NCBI GenBank assembly: GCA_945859605.1
Contig: OX243811.1
Span: forward strand, 35,358,750 to 35,422,749
Length of the DNA: 64,000 nucleotides
DNA from: Lumbricus rubellus
Lineage: Eukaryota; Annelida; Clitellata; Crassiclitellata; Lumbricidae
Direction of reading: 5' to 3'
In this document: positions 36,001 to 46,049 of the stretch, in pieces
How the letters are laid out: each line of letters begins with the position of its first letter
How positions within the stretch are numbered: position 1 is the first letter of the stretch
Translations under genes and position numbers: made by a program
The notes under the pieces: model-generated
The model's database searches: none
Seen by the model: only the letters and a program-made list of their open reading frames with translations
Told to the model about the DNA's origin: nothing

Positions 36001-36672
36001 TCAATAATGCGTTGACAATAATAACCGACAAGCAATGACACTAAAACCTCAACAAATGTCTGATGGTAATTCAGATATAATACAAATAAAGACAGGGTCC
36101 ACTGCCATGATAGAGTGGCCTACAGCAGATGTATTTCATAATCCTTGTGGCAGCCTGCTTTACTTTCTCTTGCAAACTGGACTAGCTCTTCGGATTGTCT
36201 ACAAAGAGAACAACCACAAGTAGTTGGGTGGATTAGGTGGCAGAGAAGAGTACTGCGACCCAGTGATTGCAAGGGTGGTGAATGGTGGATATAATATTCA
36301 TTAAAATAAAAAACTAAGTTAAGCAGCACCCTTTAAGCGACAATTTTGATACATGTTTTGGTAAATGCTTCTTTAAAAACATGATCTGGCTACACAGGCG
36401 ACCCAAAATGGTTCACAGAGCCAGCTATCAGGACCACCTGTGTAGTTATGCAATAAGAGAAAAAGAGCAGTCGATCCCAAAGATTTTAACAGGGAAAATC
36501 CCTGTTGAAATCATTGGTCGATCCTGTGTTGGCAGTTCTGCGTATCGGTACCGTGCTGTAAAATCAACAGAAAATAGTAATTTTAGACGAGTTCTTTACC
36601 CTGGTACTGAAGGTCCACAGAATTGCAACCGTCAGCGATTTCCAAGCGAACAACGACACGAGATACGGACAT
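27819..36672 (-). CDS. BRAP: BRAP / IMP: RING E3 ligase and Ras-responsive MAPK scaffold regulator
   Basis: A cytoplasmic E3 ligase known in vertebrates to release KSR-mediated inhibition of MAPK signalling and to bind nuclear localisation signals. Exons: 36672-36600 (ATG), 35948-35784, 35499-35097, 34583-34470, 34115-34037, 33421-33308, 32550-32485, 32142-32060, 31829-31754, 31227-30979, 30444-30355, 29631-29518, 28764-28630, 28013-27819 (TGA). The sum is 1956 nt, 651 residues, every phase consistent; human BRAP is 592. Residues ~195-316 form the RRM-like BRAP2 domain ([24 protein letters not shown]). A RING follows at ~330-375 ([23 protein letters not shown]), then a UBP zinc finger at ~385-460 ([20 protein letters not shown]). 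Coiled coil spans ~475-600 ([25 protein letters not shown]), with a basic C-terminus. Exon 3 is a low-complexity Ser-rich linker, longer than in vertebrates. The donor of exon 13 is atypical (separate entry). Confidence 0.96.
28628..28629 (-). promoter_or_regulatory. BRAP: possible second GC-AG donor, BRAP exon 13
   Basis: No GT lies where exon 13 should end. Cutting GATGAG|GCACGA gives the same spacing as the vertebrate protein between the KD and LQEQL motifs and keeps phase 0. The alternative is a GT 29-30 bases further (TTTTCA|GTATAG), also phase 0, which would add about ten residues. The GC context is weaker than in RASGEF1, so this stays open. Confidence 0.45.
29100..29320. repeat. TTTTAGTTTTCGTT-rich interspersed repeat
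   Basis: A run of diverged GTTTTAGTTT / AGTTTTCGTT units in a BRAP intron, of the type seen inside hAT MITEs. I could not define its ends. Confidence 0.4.
30668..30875 (+). mobile_element. tRNA-derived SINE, family A, copy 4 (best preserved)
   Basis: GCGCGGTGGTATAGTGGTGG contains box A; GAGGTTCGAATCC is box B of a Pol III promoter. The body and GGGAGCGCCTCTGAGTAG ... GGCGCTATAACAAGTGCACA tail match copies 2 and 6 closely. It lies in the BRAP intron between exons 30979 and 30444, antisense to the gene. Confidence 0.92.
32640..33042 (+). mobile_element. LINE 3' fragment (CR1/jockey-like) with AAT tail
   Basis: The plus strand from about 32650 to a TGA at 32982 encodes [33 protein letters not shown] and [20 protein letters not shown]. 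This is the characteristic C-terminus of the reverse-transcriptase ORF in many non-LTR retrotransposons. It ends in (TAA)n at about 33004-33041, a usual LINE tail. It is antisense within a BRAP intron. The 5' part is absent (dead-on-arrival copy). Confidence 0.8.
33146..33313 (-). repeat. BRAP: 28-bp tandem repeat containing a 5' splice site (BRAP)
   Basis: Six exact or near-exact 28-bp units. On the minus strand each contains CAGAG|GTCAGCCAGG; the unit at 33301 is the true donor of exon 33421-33308, and five further donor copies follow in the intron. Confidence 0.9.
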
Positions 36673-37241
36673 CTGCGAAATGAACGCCCGCCCGACTCAG
36701 TGTCGTTCACCCTTCACTCGTCTAAACTTCAAACGCCGCTATTTTATTTAAGTAGTTTGACTAGCTGAACTTGTTTAAACTTAACTTGAGTCAACAATTG
36801 GTTTTCTTCACAAATAGCCAAATCCGGAAGAAATCTTCCAGTTTATGGCAATAGTTTCTAAATTAAATCAGCTGAAGAACAACAGTGTTGCTAGGGCTCA
36901 AGGTTTAAACACGCTAACTCAAGACATCCGTTCAAAACAGAAATTGATCTAGTAGACTAAACTTCAGCAGTACAGGGCCGTATATTAAATATAAATTTTG
37001 AAATAATAATAATAGGCTAATATTATAGTTAAAATCCGTTGGTTAAAATTCTACGCTTAGATGCCTTAGGCTTAGAATCTTAGCTGCTTGCCTTAGGTGT
37101 TTGTTCCACAAAATCCGACACCTATGGCGTTTCCTTTAGGTAGGCCTGATAGGCCTACTGTTATAACAACTTCATTCTCTTGGCGTCGGTCTATAGGCCT
37201 AGGCTTAAAGAGCAGGTAAGCGCTACGTGGCCAATCCTTCC
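36673..37241. promoter_or_regulatory. BRAP: probable BRAP promoter region
   Basis: The stretch upstream of the BRAP ATG (minus strand) up to the transposon edge. The first 60 bases are less AT-rich. No TATA box or clear initiator is evident. The transposon starts only 574 bp from the BRAP start codon. Confidence 0.4.
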
Positions 37242-37245
37242 TTAA

Positions 37246-37491
37246 AGGCGAAGGTTCACCGTTTCGTAAACCAGGCTGATTGGTCAGCAGGTCTCTCTTT
37301 AGTGGGCGTGACGCTGACCAATCAGCATCTGCTCCAAGTTCATCTGAGAGCACTGGCAGCTGCTTTAGATTGCTAGGCGTGACAATTCCTCGACCTAGTT
37401 TAGGTCGAGGAATTGTTCTGTAAAGCTTCTATAGACTCCTCTGAGTGCATGGGTCTCTGTATGCAGATTAGACTGGCCTACCAATGGTCTG

Positions 37492-37548
<57 letters not shown>

Positions 37549-37696
37549 CGGGTGTTTGATCAGTATATGCACCTCACAATGGGCCTGTATGTTTATATTA
37601 GAGTATCTCAATTGGTCAGCATAAAGAATATTTATATAGAATGATCGGTATGCGACAACACATGTACTTTGAAATGCCATTTCACAGCTTATTCCA
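37246..37696 (+). repeat. left terminal inverted repeat of the 9.7 kb transposon
   Basis: Matches the reverse complement of 46510-46977. It contains inverted GCTGATTGGTCAGC / GCTGACCAATCAGC blocks at ~37271-37328, a perfect 14-bp-arm hairpin at ~37384-37414 and a (GT)n tract at 37494-37540. Such subterminal inverted blocks are plausible transposase-binding sites, which is inference. Confidence 0.9.
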
Positions 37697-38183
37697 GCAT
37701 CCTTTCTTTGGTGTGAGAAGCTGATAGTTGCAAGAGTCTTGGAGTTCATAAATAATTATTGCTTTATTCACCCACCATATTAATTTCTTATCATTTGTGT
37801 CTTTTCTTTCTTCCATACATTGTACACACCGATGGGAGATGTACAGTAGCTGGAATCACGCGAGCTTTTATAAAACGTCTGTCTGACTGATCCACCAAAA
37901 GTAGGCCTTACGTTTGCATGGTTCCAGCAATACAAACTCCAAAGCAAACTGGAACCCCTCCAAATAAGAAAGTTGTATCTATTGCTATGGAAATGAGCAG
38001 ACACTAGCACTGAAGTCTGGCTGACAGGTGTCAAGATCATTCCACTGATGTATACATGTTTGACCGTTGGTATTGATAGCTAGTCCCCTCAGGCATGGTC
38101 TAGGCAAACCGTCCAACAGCTTAGCTGACTTGCGTGGAGTCCGACCCAGATTAGCCAGTTCGTGCAAGCCTATACCTGCGTAT

Positions 38184-38223
<40 letters not shown>

Positions 38224-38304
38224 CAGCTGCTCTCCCATTTACAATTATACATGTATATGTTTATATATCGCCCATTGTCATTGAATCGCCTCACTATATT
38301 TATA

Positions 38305-38480
38305 GTTGAGTATCTCAAATGGTCAATCTTAGAACACACAGACAGAATAATGAGAATGCATCTGGCATATGCGACATCACATGCCATTATGCTAATGTAC
38401 TCTGCATGGAAATGCCCTTTCACAGTTCATTCAAGCATTCTTTCTTTGTCAGAAGGTGCTCGTTGCTAGAGTCTGAGATT
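38305..38480 (+). repeat. degenerate second copy of the inner arm sequence
   Basis: Shares AGTATCTCAA-TGGTCA, TATGCGACA, a GAAATGCC-TTTCACA block and AGAGTCT-GAG in the same order with 37590-37745 inside and next to the left arm, but is much diverged. It suggests an old tandem duplication of the subterminal region just upstream of the transposase start, possibly its promoter. Confidence 0.55.
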
Positions 38481-38558
38481 TTAGACAGTGCTCTATTTCT
38501 TATCACGTTTGTCGTAGCGAAATAACTGTGTTCTATTTATTCGAACATTGTGAAAACT

Positions 38559-39250
38559 ATGGACGGATCAAATATACAACACACACCGACAGGAGGTGCT
38601 GCAGCGGTCACTGTGCGAACTGTTAGAAAACGTCTTTCTGACGGATCCACAAAAACTTACAAATACAATACTATAAAGAAACACATTGAACTAACTTTCC
38701 AAACCGATAGTGAAAAACTGCAATTTGAGGAAAAGTGCGAGTCAATTCGACTGGCGTTGGGTTGCAAAACTCAGAAAGATGCTGTGGTGAAAGCGATCAT
38801 GGCTTTTAGCGTAGGACTCTGTACAAACACTTCAGCAATTCCACATCTGTCGCAGCCACCATCAATGTCTTCTGCTTCGGAACAGGCGACAGCAGCAGCT
38901 GGATCAACTTCGCAGCCGGATCAAGGTGATCAGACGACAGGAGCAGATCTGGATGACATTCCTGAGAACTTTGTTGGACAGTGCTCCAGTGTGGTTGCAT
39001 TGATAGAGTCCATCTCAAGTCATGACTGCACATGCACGAAGCCATATTCTGTGCAGTCATGGTCACACAGTGGCCATGTCTTGTCACTGAATATGCAGTG
39101 CATAAATAAGCACTCTTTGAAATGGAACTCATCAGCAACTATAGACTCCAAGGCTAAAGAATATGAAGTGAATCACAGGATGATGCTGAGTTATTTGGCT
39201 TCCGGAATAACGGCGATACAATACGAACGGTTTAGTGACTTTAGTCGTTT
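38559..39250 (+). pseudogene. transposase-like gene, N-terminal part (interrupted)
   Basis: Open frame from ATG 38559 (an in-frame GTG lies 9 bases earlier). Residues ~1-70 look like a small DNA-binding or helical region (VRTVRKRLSDGSTKTYKYNT). A Ser/Gly linker follows, then a zinc-binding-type segment with HDCTCTKPY, LNMQCINKHSLKW and a conserved-looking YEVNHRMMLSYLASGI. This layout (Cys pairs, C..xH..W, then NxxLSxxxxxSG) is what I know from the N-terminal half of Kolobok-type transposases common in marine invertebrates. The frame runs into the tip of a nested element at 39251. The remaining transposase continues at 41875 in a compatible frame. Confidence 0.7.
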
Positions 39251-40212
39251 CCCAGATAACACCGACTCAGGGGACCCGCGCCGTTTTCTCCCGGGGTGCC
39301 GGTGCGGTTTTCTGACGGGTTCTGTCCGCGGTTATTTCGCGGGTCCCGTCAGGTGCACCCGCGAGCTTGTCGCCGTCTACCGACTCTACCGGTATTTGCT
39401 TTTATTCCGACGCCATTTTGCATGCCGTTTCGAATGCACGAGTATTCTGAGATCGAGATTTGTTTCTCTTGAAGGTAAGTTTACGTTTTATTTATTACGC
39501 CAAAGAACATACACCTATCTATATCAACATTTTAGGTAAATGCTGCGTCTAATTTGGGTGGAAATACGAATAGGCGTGTCGCAGATTGGGTTAAGATTAT
39601 GGACAGCACGTGCTGGGGTTAGCCTAAAACATGTTCTACTTCGATTGATTTATGCATTGTTTGCGTGTCCGTGAGTGTTTAAGTTGATCTTTGATAGGGG
39701 AATTGCTTATTATGTTAATCATATCGGCCTTATGCCTCGTGTGCACTGAATTCCTTTTTTTAATCTACAATACTAACCCCTATAAAATTCGTGGTTCTCG
39801 TGTATTTTAGCGTCGTAAATCATTAACCATTGCGTGGGTTTCATTGTTGCTCGAATACAAGTCATATTGACGAAAAGAATTCTTGCTAAATAGAGGTATG
39901 GTGGGATTAATTAAAATGATTTTTAAAAACTGAAATTGAGGCGGACTTTATGACAATAATCTCGCTGAAATCCAAGCTGGATTGGTGAACAGTAATTTTT
40001 GATTCAACAGAAGTGATTTTGCTAATAAAAATAATTTCTGCCTAAATGGAAGCCCAATTGATTAAAAACAAATTCTTCCCTAAGCAGAAGCTGGATTGAT
40101 GAGTAGGATTCTTGCCACACTAGGAGTTAGATTGCTGCAATAAACAAAAAATTTACGACACTAAAATGCATGATTACCAAATTCGTTTGAAACTTCTGAT
40201 TTTATGCCCTAT

Positions 40213-40506
40213 TGGTAATCCCGAAGACTGCTTGCCTGTATACGAAACAGTATGGTTGCCAACGACTTAGCTAAAATAGAGCGCTGTGACCTATCAGTCG
40301 CATCCCTGATAAAATGCACTCATCAAGTAAGTCAACGCGAAATCTTTGTAAAATGGTCAGGTTAATAAAATTATAAATGAGGAAAATATTCAGTAAATAC
40401 AAGCAAATGTAAAACTCGAAACTAAAGCTGAAGCGCTCTATTTTAGCAATTTCTTGGGCGGCGATACTGTTTACATAAACAGGCATGCAGTCTTCGGGAT
40501 TACCAC
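40213..40506. mobile_element. ~290 bp MITE with ~70 bp inverted ends
   Basis: GGTAATCCCGAAGACTGC near 40214 reappears inverted near 40487-40505, followed inwards by GCTAAAATAGAGCGCT on the left and its complement AGCGCTCTATTTTAGC at ~40431. It lies within the 2.6 kb insertion, so it is a third nesting level. Confidence 0.7.
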
Positions 40507-41429
40507 ATTATTAGTCTTTATTTGCCTTTATAGTTGTCTTTATTTGTCTTGTTTACACAATGTCTATCATCGTTAAATTTTGCTCGTGTTTTGCTGTATT
40601 TGCAGTTTATGCGAGTAATTTCCACCTACTGTATGCAAAACAATTTGATTTACTGCCAGTTGAAAGTAAATTTTAGACTAGACAGGCATTGTATAAAAGT
40701 CGTGACTTATAAATTTTTAAGTAATTTTTTAATGACTAGGCTAAAATAGTATGTGAGACATTTGCTTAGCTAAAATAGTATGTGAGTCATTTGCTATATA
40801 AATTGGTTTTCAAGGCTTAACTTAAGGTGCAGCATGTTTTTAAAACTAATTTCAAATTGCAATGTCTGAATTTTACTGTCTCTTGTTAGATAAAACTGAT
40901 CTGATATGCTTGTTTTAAAATTCAGGTGTGGTGAAGCACAATATTCCTTAAAAAACAGCACGAGGAAATGGTCGAGGACGAGTTGGCTGTTTGGTTTGAG
41001 AATTTTATGAATCTTGGCACTGGACGACGTCGGCCGTTGAAATCTGCGCCTTTCAGAAAGACTGGACATCATTTAACATTATCAATAATTTTGATTAAAT
41101 AAAGAACTTTGATAAATTCTGTTGAATAAACTGAGGTGTCATTCAAAGCTATTGTTGATTATTTATTCCTTTAACTATGTTTGGTAGACAAGACAGAAAT
41201 CAATATTATGTTGGAAACCACTCAGAGTAACTTATAAAAACATTATGTTCGTGTTTCAATTTTTTTCCAGGAATTTCGTGTGTTTTGTTTCATTTTGTTA
41301 GCTTGCAATTTGTAACTCTATTCTGATGCACCTATTTCATTTTAATTAGGTTCGTGTACCTAAAATGTGCAATGCATGATTCTAACATGGTTTTTGCAAC
41401 ATATTGAGTTTTATATTTGTTTTTTAAAA

Positions 41430-41590
41430 GTTCTGCATCAAACTTCAAAATGACAACAACAAAAAATTGCTCCAGCTTTATTCAAACTCAGGATAAAAGG
41501 TAAATCATTCAATATCTGTTGCTTTTTGCTTGAGTTTGAATAAAGCTGGATAAATTATTTTTTTCTCATTTTTGAGTTTGATGCAAGACC
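41430..41590. repeat. palindromic ~160 bp repeat
   Basis: TCCAGCTTTATTCAAACTCA (41471-41490) pairs with its exact complement ending 41551. Weaker outer pairing follows between CTGCATCAAACTT and GAGTTTGATGCAAG. Probably a small foldback element within the nested insertion. Confidence 0.6.
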
Positions 41591-41874
41591 TTTGAAATGA
41601 TGAATGCAACTCGATACATGCTGTAAATATGACGTTAATGGGTGGTTCTGGTGTGTGGAGCACATATAGCACAGTTCACAGTACATTTGGCATACTCTGG
41701 GCATCGTTTTTCAGTCATGGGAGTGATCTGCGTAGACTGGCGGGCTAGCCCGTATGGTTCCCGTCCGGAAACCGGGGACAAAACCCGCCGGGATCCCGCC
41801 GGGTTGCCCGTACGGGTCCCGTGAGTCAGCCCGTATGGGACCCGTGAGGTTCCCGAATGGGCGTGTTATCTGGG

Positions 41875-43068
41875 TTTGGACTATTATCCGACTTGTTTCG
41901 AAAGAAAAGCTTGGTAAAATTCAGCGCCATTTGCGAGAATTTACGAAAGCAGTCGGTGTTCGGTGCCAGAGCTGAGGAGACGTCATTGTCGGGTGATGGC
42001 ACTATGTCCCTAATGACGGATGCACGACATCACTGCAGGACCAACAGCTACCATACGGATCACGTTGCGATAGGGCTGAAATCTCACAAAGTTGTCGACA
42101 TACAACACATCAACCGTGACGATGACAGCTGCACACAGCGTCACGAGGCACTGGGCTTTGATCGAATGTACAGCAGCCTAGATCTCAGTCAAATCAAAGT
42201 AGCTCATCACGTACACGACCGCAACATGTCCATCAACAAACGTCTGCGCGAAAGAAAACAGGCCAGGAATTCAAACGACCGCTGGCACTGCACTCGCACT
42301 ATAACGGCTGGAGTAAAAAAAATCGGTCAAGGGGCCCGAAAAAACATCGGTAAAACGTGGCATCCGGAGCTATCTGACAAAGGCGCTGCCATTCGAAATC
42401 ACGTGTACTGGAGCATTTCCCACTGCAATGGGGATGCTCAGATGTTGCGTAATCTCATCGACTCATGTATACCTCATTTTCAAAACAATCACAGCATGTG
42501 CCACAATGAATCGTCATGCAGACAGCCAGGATTCATGATCGAAGTCAGAATCATTTCCGATCAATCTGCTGTGACAATGCTCCAGAACTTTATCCGCTCG
42601 CTGGTTGTGTTCAAACATGCAGAAGACTATGTGAACGGTCATGACACTTATTATGTGGAAAGTTTTAACAATGTGTGCTTGATTTATCTGGACAAACGCA
42701 TCCACTATGGCAACAGAATGTACGAGGTACGAAGCAATCTGGCTGTCCTCGACTGGAATGAACACGTCGACCGACCTTACACCTCGATATCCACCTCTTC
42801 TCGTTCCAAAAACCCACGTCGACAAGTGGGAACGAAAGTATATCGGCGAAAGACGTACAATTTCGTTGAAAACATTTGGAGTTTATACATTGCAGTGTGG
42901 GCGTCATCGAATGACCAGTCTCAGTGTATAGAAGAAACGTCAGCAGATAAGGACACCTACCAGAGTGAAGGCTCTTCGGCAGACTCAGATGAAGATGCTA
43001 TCGCAGACATAGTGATTGATGGACTATCCAATGACAGCAGTGCACCATATGCAATGGAACAACCATGA
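41875..43068 (+). pseudogene. transposase-like gene, catalytic part (continuation after nested insertion)
   Basis: A 398-codon stretch to TGA at 43068. It begins FGLLSDLFRK, then LSGDGTMSLMTDARHH with His/Tyr-rich HCRTNSYHTDH. Next come HHVHDRNMSINKRLRE, NDRWHCTRTITAGVKKI, a VYWSISHCNGDA segment, and HFQNNHSMCHNES. The spacing of Asp-Ala-Arg, His-Asp-x-Asn, Trp-His and the WSIxHCNGD block parallels the DDE core of Kolobok-like transposases as I remember it; I have not aligned it. An acidic tail follows the last conserved block. The frame has no internal stop after the insertion point, so inactivation is recent or the gene may be spliced. Confidence 0.7.
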
Positions 43069-43374
43069 GAAGAGTAGAAATAATGGTTCATAGACCTTTC
43101 CAAGTCCTACTTCCATCCGTTCAATTCTTATCTGCCACTTTCAAGTCCTACCTGCAACCCCCCCATGTCCCATTTTCCCTGCCAAAGTCCTACCTGCACC
43201 TCATCGTGGTGGAAGGGTGAACAGCCAAGTAAGAGATTTCTGGTGAGGCTATGCCATCAGTGGTGAAGGCTTAGGCCGAAGAACCACCAAGGGCATCACG
43301 CGAGGTGGACAGGCTCACCAGGAACTCCGAAAAGCTGGCCAACGCAGGAGGCAGGTGTTGGAAGGACACCTTAG

Positions 43375-43391
43375 AGCGGGGGGGGGGGGGA
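43375..43391. repeat. poly-G tract
   Basis: A run of about ten or more G inside the transposon body. Similar G runs occur near 22991 and 26917. Confidence 0.8.
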
Positions 43392-43554
43392 AATGTCCTA
43401 CATTCGTTTGTCAATCCATGCAACACTGATATCAATACGGTTCTGAATGTTGGTGCCTATACATGTACAGTGTATACGGACGATGATGAAAGGAGTCTTC
43501 TAGTCTTCCAAGACATGGATATTTGAAACCATGCAAAACTATTTGGCAGGAAAA

Positions 43555-43760
43555 GGCTATGATAAGAGAACAGCGTTAGAAACTAGCATGTAAAGAGCAA
43601 GAAATGAAGCCGTCTTGTAAAGCATATCGTCAGCACACCTGATGAAAGAGAAAAGAAGAACCGTCGTGTTACAGTAAGAAGAAGAACAAGAGCAGAAATC
43701 TCGACAAAAACTCTGTCCTGGCGTGGGATTTGAACCCCCACCTTCACTTGACAATCCTGC
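43555..43760 (-). mobile_element. tRNA-derived SINE of a different family
   Basis: On the minus strand a box-B-like GGGGGTTCAAATCCCACG (around 43722-43740) follows a box-A-like region. The body, rich in CTTCTTCTT and GAAGACGG-type sequence, differs from family A. It is within the 9.7 kb transposon. Confidence 0.5.
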
Positions 43761-43786
43761 ACGCTAACAACCATACCTACGTTGAT

Positions 43787-44125
43787 AGGCGGAAACCTGG
43801 GCGGAAAATTGGGGGGAGGGGAGACGAACGAGTGTGGCCGAAGGAAAGACCCGAGGTTTTTTTAATCATCCGACCAAAATGTCTAGAAAATTTTATATTT
43901 TTGCCGCCAAAAAAGTTGCCTTTTAAAAAATATTTTGTCATCCGGCAAAAAAGTCACGAATTTTTTTAATTTTCACCCACAAAGTCTAAAAATGTCTATT
44001 TTCACCGGCAAAAATCCCCCCTTTCTTTAGTCTTCACGCTCAATGATTGGGGGGAACAATGCATGGGCCGTCCCCCAACACTTTTATTGGGGGAACCGTC
44101 CCTCTGTCCCCCTAGGTTTCCGCCC
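43787..44125. mobile_element. MITE with GGCGGAAACCTGGG ends
   Basis: Starts GGCGGAAACCTGGGCGG and ends CCTAGGTTTCCGCC, an inverted pair. The interior is made of Asn/Lys-codon-like AT runs and G/C homopolymers. Near-identical CATACCTACG / CATGCCTACG blocks lie just outside each end. Sequence of similar character occurs at 26728-26935. Confidence 0.55.
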
Positions 44126-44334
44126 ATGCCTACGTGCACCCAGTTACAGTAAATTCATAATGCCCTGTATAGGTAAAACAGGACCTATATATGCCATTAT
44201 GCCTGGCATGAGTTCTAATGTAGAAATAATTAAAACATACAAACTATAAAATTAGAACTTGAAAGTAAGAGACAGTTATATATGATCACAACACGATCAT
44301 AAATATATGCAGAAAATTTATTTAGTAAGACCAC

Positions 44335-44340
44335 TTTATT
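44335..44340 (-). terminator. AATAAA polyadenylation signal for the small transposon gene
   Basis: TTTATT on the plus strand, reading AATAAA on the minus strand, about five bases after the stop codon of the ballast-like gene. Confidence 0.5.
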
Positions 44341-44344
44341 AATG

Positions 44345-45633
44345 TTATTCCCACTTGTGGCCTAAGTAAGGTATTCCGTCTGGATTCGGATATAAGGCTC
44401 TCACTTTTTGGACCACACAGTCGGGCATTATCTCTCGCATATGATGCACTCCGTGTGTTTCGGTGAGTTTCTTACCCAGATACTGTTGATTAGTCCACCC
44501 ACCCAGATTACAAATTGTTTTCCAGTATTTTCCATACATGACTCTGCGTATGGAACTGTTCGCTGCATGAGCTACTTGTCCTCTTCCAAGCCATTCCGCT
44601 GGTAACGAAGCGACGCACGGAAACAGAAAACAATTTTCACAAAACTCTGACTGCGATTCAACTGAAACTTCAGCATCAGGTGCGGACTGTGTTTCAACTG
44701 GCAGCACAGTGCAACTTGAAGAGGACTCAGGTGTGGGCGAGCTGGAGAGCTGCTCGGAAGGAAATTCGGCGCGAGATTTCTTTCTCTTCACTGGCTCAGG
44801 CTCTGCAATTGTAAATTCTACATCTATAGGCCTACTCGTACACTTGCAGTGTCCACACAAAGTTAAAAACTCAATGAAAAAGCGTCTATATATGCTATGC
44901 TAGTAATGTATTCCAATTGAGACCATAATTGGCCTGACTGAACATGGCACCCTGCGTCCCACACGTGCTAGCCCGAGATATCTAAATACCTGAATGTCAA
45001 CTCCCAGCCCGGGGCTCGAACCGCAGTCCATTGCAACCAACAGACAAATGCCGCTCTCGCTTACTGGTGTAGCTAACTAGGCCAGTATACTTTTGAATGT
45101 ATATATATATATATATAGATATATACATGCATATATAAGATTATGCATTGTGGGGCGCAGTGTGGTATGTTCGTCGCCTTGCAGCCGAAGGGTTACAGGT
45201 TCAAACCCACCTCAAGTCGCCGCGTATAGGGACCTTTGGCAAGTCCTTGACTCGCAATTGCTCAGCGCTTCGGTGTGAAACTCCAATGCAGTGTCCACTC
45301 TGCAGTCTGGAGCGCCTCTGAGTAGAGAGTTTGAAGGGGTGCTATAACAAGTGTGCATATATACAAACAAACATGTATCATATATATGCAAATCCACAAA
45401 TGAACACACATATATATATATTACGTAGGCCTACACAGCACGAGCTCGCCATGGCAAATATTTAGAATACTTGCAAACATCATTATTTAGGCCCTATATA
45501 TATTAATATCTCAATGTTATATAGCTCAATATTTACCAATTTGTTCAAAATTCCAATTGTTATGGGCAAAAAAGGCCCTCAAAGCTTCCTCTTGCTCACG
45601 ATCAACACGAATTGTTAGGTCGTACTTTTCCAT
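44345..45633 (-). CDS. P2X7-ballast-domain-like small protein encoded inside the transposon (two-exon model)
   Basis: The main exon ends with TAA at 44345 and an AATAAA on the same strand follows within a few bases (44340-44335). Its C-terminus reads REIMPDCVVQKVRALYPNPD then GIPYLGHKWE. This resembles the zinc-coordinating C-terminal 'ballast' domain of P2X7 receptors, where a conserved Cys precedes an amphipathic helix, a PS/PN-x-G turn and a final Gly/Phe-Lys. EFCENCFLFPC and the RVMYGKYWKTIC segment fit the same domain. A first exon with ATG 45633 (MEKYDLTIRVDREQEEALRA) ends FEQI plus G before GTAAAT at 45536. It joins in phase to an acceptor at 44803 (GCAG|AGCCTG), giving about 184 residues. 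Alternatively the open frame upstream of 44802, which holds CGHCKC and also fits the domain, is coding. The function in the transposon is unknown. It is convergent with the transposase. Confidence 0.5.
45149..45357 (+). mobile_element. tRNA-derived SINE, family A, copy 5
   Basis: TGGGGCGCAGTGTGGTATG head, box-B-like GGTTCAAACCC, the shared body (GCAAGTCCTTGACTCGCAATTG, TCAGCGCTTCGGTGTGAAAC split across two blocks) and tail GAGCGCCTCTGAGTAGAG ... GCTATAACAAGTG. It lies between the two exons of the ballast-like gene model. Confidence 0.85.
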
Positions 45634-46049
45634 GGCTCAACCAAATGAAAACTCACGAATTCTGTTGTAGACCTGTGTGCTTCATTATTGCAATGAACAC
45701 TGAAATGATTTGATTGGTGGGGGCAGCGATGACAAGCTGAAGGTGCAGTTCTTAGATATTGCCGAATATTATAATTATATTGACCGGCGATTGATTATGA
45801 GACGAAACCATGGCAAGCGGCGATATATATATTTTACTGTAAGCTTATATATATATTCATACATATATAAATATATGAGTATGTGTATATGTATGTAATA
45901 TGCGTATATATTAGGTATATAATACACCACAATACTTCTACCATGTATATGGAAATTGGGTGTATACACGAGCTTGCTAAAGTCATTGTTGTATTGCATA
46001 TAACTTTAGACTCGTTCTCTTCACAATTCACCATCTAGGCACCAGAGCT

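Larger units (their letters stand above)
39251..41874. mobile_element. 2.6 kb nonautonomous element nested inside the transposase gene
   Basis: Starts CCCAGATAACAC and ends GTGTTATCTGGG, a 12-bp terminal inverted repeat. Runs of three T flank each end. The first ~200 and last ~140 bases are GC-rich with repeated ACGGGACCCG-type motifs, unlike the AT-rich neighbourhood. No credible coding region lies inside. Removing it with a two-base (TT) duplication puts the two transposase parts in one frame; removing it with three bases does not. I do not know the superfamily. Confidence 0.7.
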
